Shown in pieces: positions 7,859 through 12,222 of a stretch of 12,222 nt of DNA. Within the stretch, counting starts at the first letter, position 1, and each line of letters starts with the position of its first letter. The position numbers were made by a program, and so were the translations under genes. The notes beneath the pieces were generated by a model. It was not told the DNA's origin. It searched no databases and was given only the letters and a program-made list of their open reading frames with translations. Source of the DNA: Candolleomyces eurysporus (taxonomy: Eukaryota > Basidiomycota > Agaricomycetes > Agaricales > Psathyrellaceae); the NCBI GenBank assembly GCA_027579435.1, contig JANBPK010001752.1:1-12222 (forward strand), read 5' to 3'.

Positions 7859-9902
7859 CTAAGCTTTGCAGAAGCTTTCGCGCCCTGGTCGCACTACGAT
7901 TTCACACTTGAAGGGGAGAGGTTGACTTCCCAGTTCCCCAAAAGTCGGTCATTCATCAGTTCTAGCAACATGAACAGCCAAGTGCTTACTCACGCGAGGT
8001 TTTGACTTTTCACTTCGAGTTTCAGAGGCGGACGATTCCCTTTCTCGTCCTTTGGAGGGAATATGCTAAACGTCGCCAGGAGTGAGGCAGCCATCACAAA
8101 TATCGTGTCGTTGCTCAAATGACGTCCGGGGCAGATCCTACCAGCCGATCCTCGTCAATGTACTGGGTTGGACAACACGAGTCCATACACACCGACGGCC
8201 AAATCCAAAGGCACCAGCATTTGCATCTGGAACTGACATATCGATCTTTCCGTCGTCAGTCAAGTAGCGCTCGGGGATGAAGTCAAAAGGTTTCTCAAAA
8301 ACACTGGGGTCGTGCATGATGGACCTATCGAGATTATATCTGTTTAGAGATCGTTTAAGCCAGAGTAGGATGCACTCACCAATTGTTTGGGGATATCAAG
8401 GTACCTTTTGGGATAAAATATCCATCGTATTCATCATCTTTCGTGTTTACGTGAGGAACGCCTAGAATTAGAAACGTTCAAGATGAAGATCATGAGTTGC
8501 AACCCGTCGAATTCAAAATTAACGTTAACGCACTGAGAGGGAGGACGGTGAACCACCGGCCAATTTCCTTGATAATTGCATGGACATAAGGAAGGGACGG
8601 TCGGTCTGAGATGAGAGGTAGACGACCCGAGCCGACGACCGTATCAATCTCTGCTTGAGCTTTGATTTGAACCTCTGGATTATTAGCCAGCGCAAGAATG
8701 AGCGCATGCGCCGAAGCAAGGGTCGTTTCAGCTCCAGCTAGTCGAAATTTCACGGCTCAGAGTGAAAGCTTTTTTAAAGATAAATGAAGCACGCCTACCC
8801 ATATATGCTACGGCACAAACGTGTCGCGCAACAGTTTCCATCTCCGTGCGATTCGGTTCATTGGGTTCAGGTAATCGGTCGATGAGGGAAGCTGCCATAC
8901 TTGGGTGAACACTTCTCTCTCCCTTTTCCTATCCCAATTACCAGATATTAGNNGTTGNTGTAGAGAGGACTNATGTATGAAANATAGCCTTACCAATCTC
9001 TCTTTAGCTTCTTTGAAGGGTGTTTCTACGATCCTCCGAGTCTTCTCTGCTAGGTCCCGGAAGTACTTTCTGAACCCAGCTCCAGGGAGCCAAGCAGGAA
9101 CATGCTTGAGGACTGGGAAGGTATTGACTAGAAATCTGCCTGGGACCCTCGCCACACCGAACGCAATAATCACCTCTTCAACATCATGAATGAGAGACTT
9201 GTTCCATTCAGTGTCGTCGAAGCCATACGCCGTACGCATAATTATGGTGCCAAAGAAGGTTTCCAAATGCTTATGCAAATCGCCTGGGTGAGTACTGAGC
9301 ATGCGAAGGAGACCGTCTCTCTCCTCGTATATGATAGGATAAAACCGGGAAACGGCATTGCTATTGAGCTGCTGGTGAAAATTACGTCGATGGAGCCTCC
9401 ACCAGGGGCCGTGTCGCTGTACTACAAAATTCCAGTTGAGATTCATCCTGGGAGGCTCCAGCGTCAACTGCTAATGTGGCGAACTGTTGTCAGAGGCGAC
9501 TCACAGATCCGTCAGCGGTTGCGATGGCCTATCTGAATAGATAGCCGCTCTCTTTTCAAGCAGATCTACGGCGCGTCGATGCGAGCCAAGGATAAGCATC
9601 CCCTGGCCTAGGACTTCCAGATAGAGGAGGTCTGAATCTATAAGCCGCGATGAGCATGGCGAGCTCGAGCAGAGAGATCACAGATAAAGGGTAAGATACG
9701 TACCGTATTCTTTACAGAGCTTATCGTATCCCTCCCACGGGAAAACCTTTGGTAACTGATTCAAGGAACCAACGAAAGGTCTTCCCTTTGGGCCAGGAGG
9801 TAAAGGCAATCGCTGAGGATTTCGCTTCCACCGCACAATCAGGGCCCTCACAGCCACCATGAACCCCAGCCCGCAGGCGACGACGACCAGTGAGTCTTTC
9901 AT
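7859..9902 (-). CDS. P450-4: cytochrome P450 monooxygenase (CYP64-clan-like), 9 exons
   Basis: The copy next to the GMC gene and the most divergent in protein sequence. Exons: 9902-9704, 9637-9505, 9447-8994, 8928-8799, 8737-8534, 8461-8380, 8324-8193, 8137-7994 and 7925-7859, giving 514 residues. A second in-frame ATG lies 3 bp upstream (9905); 9902 is preferred because it aligns with the other copies, has A at -3 and keeps the 52 bp TATA spacing. Features: N-terminal hydrophobic anchor, LPLPPGPKG, AGAETT in helix I, KEIGRW (ExxR), PERY and FGFGRRICPG with the Cys ligand at about 447. Near the substrate-side beta strands it reads KGTLISPNNW where the others have PNSW. Five N bases (8952, 8953, 8958, 8972, 8983) all fall in intron 3. 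Using the proximal acceptor in the last intron would give a TGA, so the distal GGGAAG must be used. Confidence 0.9.
8952..8983. other. Cluster of five undetermined bases in intron 3 of P450-4
   Basis: N at 8952, 8953, 8958, 8972 and 8983. All are within the intron 8993-8929, so the protein is unaffected. Clustering suggests a low-quality read end or collapsed reads from different copies. Confidence 0.95.
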
Positions 9903-9953
9903 CATTGAGAGAGAAGCAATGAGAGGCTAAGGAGGAGGGGCCGGAGATGTTGA

Positions 9954-10022
9954 TATATATTGACATCATCTCCCTGTTCCCGAATACTCCGTCTGTTTGT
10001 ACGGGGAACTGCGGCAGCCAAT
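9954..10022 (-). promoter_or_regulatory. P450-4 core promoter (TATA and CCAAT box)
   Basis: TATATAT at 9954-9960 is 52 bp from the ATG at 9902; CCAAT (plus strand) at 10018-10022 is 116 bp from it. Unlike the other units it has a short extra stretch with TGACATCAT directly beside the TATA element (9961-9969), resembling a bZIP half-site pair; its function is unproven. The spacer 9903-10222 between this gene and the GMC stop otherwise holds only the GMC 3' untranslated region. Confidence 0.6.
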
Positions 10023-10222
10023 CACCACACTCTAGTCGATTCTTGGGCCCTTTGTTTGACATTGCGGCCTCCTAGCCATCAGAACATGAGGTAAGGAAGC
10101 GTACCTGTCACGAATATGAAAATTCGCCGAGCTAAACCCATCGCTAGTCTGCATTGATCATGAGAATGAAGCCGTTATTGGCATAGGAGGATTCAATACA
10201 ATGCGAATGTGGATGATTCATT

Positions 10223-12204
10223 CTACTTCCAGCTATCCTTGATCAGGTCAGCTGCCCTCTCAGCGATGGCATAGACAGGGGCCTGGGTGTGGCCTGCCGT
10301 CACGTATGGCTAAGTACATCGGCATATCACATTTAGCAAATAATTAGAGTTCGAGACGAAAGACGGTCACACACCATAATTGACGCATCGACAATTCTGA
10401 GCCCTGTCGCTTTCTTTAACTTGAGATCCGGATCAACGACACCGTAGGATGCGTTCTTTGCGGACATCGCTGCAGAACCGACTGCATGTGCAGCGCTATC
10501 GCCAAAATTCCTCAGATATTCAGTCAGCCCTTCTTCATCGTCATCATCCGGCAATGGAGAAACGGGGCTAAGCTTGTATTCGTCCCATGCCGGGGCCTTG
10601 AGGAAGCGTCTCAACGAACTGATTGCGTATTTCATGGTGTAAAGGTCGAGATCGGAGTCGAGGAAAGCCAAATCGAGCAGTGGGTGCTCGAAGGGGTCCG
10701 CGGAGTTCAATGCCAATGTACCCCCTGTCCTTGGATGTTAGTTCCGGCCAAAAGGTGAGCTGCAGTTCTACGGACGAGATACCGGTTGTAAACCAATCAA
10801 CACCGTCGTAAGAGTCGCTCCAGGGTTTGGATAGAAAGCGCCGCCCTGTCGTACGTGGAGGTGTTAGAGTCTAATGGAAGAGATGATCCAGGAAACTCAC
10901 ATTGAACGCAAACTCGATATGAGGCGTATTCCGTCCCGACGCAGGATCCTCATACTGAGACCAAACGGGCGATTCATCGGGTATCCGGACCCATCCAAGA
11001 TGGTTGTGACCGATCGAAGAAAGAGGCCCCGTTCGAGTCTGATTCCACTGGGCCAGCCACTGCTGTTGCAGAGCTTCGGAGCTGTGCGCCCATATCAATA
11101 CATAGATATATAGATGGGCTAAATTCGCTAGGTAGACTTACGGAGTGACAGTCCCGTTTATTCCTAATCCCCATTGCAGGGCGAGGAAGGGCTGATCAGT
11201 CACGTTCTTCCCGACACTAGGCAAGTTAACCAGCGACTCAATGCCTTTGCTCCTGACTTCGGTAGGGTCACCGATCCCAGAAAGTAGCAGGAGTTGAGCA
11301 GTGCCGATCACACCCGCAGAAAGGATGAGCTCTTTCTTTGCAGTCACTTCATGAACTGGGCCTATATAAACACACGAACGAAACAATCGCACCATTCGGT
11401 TCTGTCTTTTTGACAAACCTGACCGTTCTTAGTGATGGTACACCGCCCCGAGAGGTGGTATTGAGAACGCGAACGGCTTGGTGACCAACAAGGACGTGGA
11501 GGTTGCTTCGATTGATGTACTTGGGACCCAGATAAGCGGTAGCAGAGCTGCTCCTTTCTCCACGACCGACAGTCAGCTGAACCCATCCTATCCACAAAAC
11601 ATTAAATTCAGTAGATCATACGATTAATCTAACGTACCGATCCCCAGCGAGTCACCAGAATTAAAATCAAGGTTGTAAGCATAGTCACCTCCCAACTGCT
11701 TGCTTGCTTCGAGCACTTTTGAGTCGATTGCCTGGGGTGTGCCGGACACACTGACGTAGGTCATCCCATTCTTGTTATGGAATCGCGGGTCGTATTCGCC
11801 AGTGGTGTCATGGCCATCCGCTGGCTCGGTCCACCGCTCGGCCTCCAACCAGTCAGCTGATAGACCAGGGAAAAGCTGATTGTAAGCCTACCTTTAGAAT
11901 ATAAGGTAGCACTTTCTTCCATGACCAGCCCGGATCACCGGTCACGGTCGCCCACCGATCGTAGTCAGATGACGAGCAGCGGGTATAGAATTGGCCGTCT
12001 AATAGATTGAATGGAGCGGCGAGGGTAATTAAAGCTCGAAACTTACTGATAGAGCTGGTTCCGCCGAGAATGTGGCCTCGAGGAATCAGGATGGATCGGC
12101 CGTTAAGTCCAGGCTGGGGAACAGTGGTGTAGTTCCAATCATAGGGTGATCTCTGCAGAGTAGCAACCAGCCCCGGGACACGGCTGTTGAATACGTTCTC
12201 GTTT
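10223..12204 (-). CDS. GMC oxidoreductase, aryl-alcohol-oxidase type, N-terminus outside window
   Basis: Visible exons: 12204-12047, 11998-11892, 11842-11638, 11587-11393, 11361-11142, 11081-10901, 10845-10776, 10724-10375 and 10309-10223, encoding 523 residues. Family length is near 600, so about 70-80 residues with the GxGxxG FAD-binding start lie beyond the right edge. Landmarks: SPYDWNYTTVPQPGLNGRS, GHILGGTSSIN (GMC signature 1), TGDPGWSW, ADGHDTTGE, ILSAGVIGTAQLLLLSGIG (close to signature 2), LVNLPSVGKN, QPVSRGTLALNSADPF, then AHAVGSAAMS with active-site His (codon 10488-10486) and TAGHTQAPVY with the second active-site His (codon 10291-10289), ending LIKDSWK. Such flavoenzymes oxidise alcohols, often aromatic, and pass electrons to O2 to form H2O2; most are secreted, though the signal peptide is not in view. 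Most junctions satisfy frame and GT-AG, but the intron at 11392-11362 is only 31 nt (37 nt with a CAG acceptor). The exact substrate is not predictable. Confidence 0.85.
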
Positions 12205-12222
12205 CTAAACATAGAGGTGAGA

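Larger units (their letters stand above)
404..10312 (-). repeat. Four-copy direct tandem array of a 2.4-2.5 kb P450 unit
   Basis: Four head-to-tail units have borders at about 404, 2810, 5321, 7818 and 10312, giving lengths near 2407, 2511, 2497 and 2494 bp. Read on the minus strand, each unit holds the terminal exon of a GMC oxidoreductase (functional in unit 4, decayed in units 1-3), a roughly 320 bp promoter spacer, a nine-exon P450 gene and a short 3' flank ending near GTGCAA..CACGTT. Start codons are spaced 2407, 2519 and 2484 bp apart. Similarity extends through introns and spacers, so this is segmental duplication, not just conserved coding sequence. Divergence in all introns shows that the copies are not assembly duplicates. 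Confidence 0.93.

Noticed and set aside
404..10312. Array considered as a transposon or helitron-borne amplification
   Set aside because: No terminal inverted repeats, target-site duplications, transposase or reverse transcriptase frames were seen. Simple unequal crossing-over explains the head-to-tail arrangement.
10321..10374. Reading the GMC protein straight through to the stop after VCDRLSSRT
   Set aside because: That would drop the second active-site His and the conserved HTQAPVY C-terminus. A GTGTGT donor and TTAG acceptor link to an in-frame exon that encodes exactly that C-terminus.
1..12222. A wholly new type of defence, RNA or mobile system
   Set aside because: I searched both strands for repeats, palindromes and unexplained frames. 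Apart from the P450 array, its GMC passengers and a weak flank frame, nothing stands out that needs a new system.

Overview
The window looks like nuclear DNA of a filamentous basidiomycete, probably an Agaricomycete. The genes are cut by many short introns (about 50-70 nt) with GT...AG ends and CTNAY-like branch points. The protein families (a CYP64-clan-like cytochrome P450 array and an aryl-alcohol-oxidase-type GMC flavoenzyme) are typical of wood- and litter-decay fungi. No prokaryotic operon signals, RNA genes, CRISPR arrays or intact transposons are visible. All recognised genes lie on the minus strand, so transcription runs from right to left.

Layout from right to left. (1) 12204-10223 is a GMC oxidoreductase, missing only its N-terminal part beyond the window; nine exons are visible and both active-site histidines are present. 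(2) 10312 to about 404 holds four head-to-tail copies of a 2.4-2.5 kb unit, each with one nine-exon P450 gene. P450-4 (9902-7859), P450-3 (7418-5364) and P450-2 (4899-2850) each read as an uninterrupted 514-residue protein once spliced. P450-1 (2492-439) has a one-base deletion in exon 5 and has lost about 77 bp of upstream DNA, so it is probably a pseudogene. (3) 1-403 is single-copy flank with at most a weak minus-strand open frame.

The main non-obvious observation is that the repeated unit is not just the P450 gene. Each of the three spacers between P450 copies carries a decayed copy of the last GMC exon (2808-2735, 5320-5235, 7817-7732). The functional version is at 10309-10223, just upstream of P450-4. 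The original duplication therefore joined a point in the last GMC intron (near 10312) to a point in the 3' flank of the P450 gene (near 404). The GMC terminal exon was amplified as a passenger and then decayed differently in each spacer.

The three intact P450 copies share a promoter layout: a TATATAT element exactly 52 bp from the ATG and a CCAAT box at about -107 to -120. P450-1 retains only a TATA-like remnant. The encoded proteins are a secreted-type flavin oxidase and ER-anchored monooxygenases, both oxidising small organic molecules. A joint role in aromatic or secondary metabolism is possible but is inference from proximity only. Exon boundaries were derived by hand from splice signals, reading frame and comparison among the four copies. 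The P450 models support one another; the GMC model rests on family knowledge.
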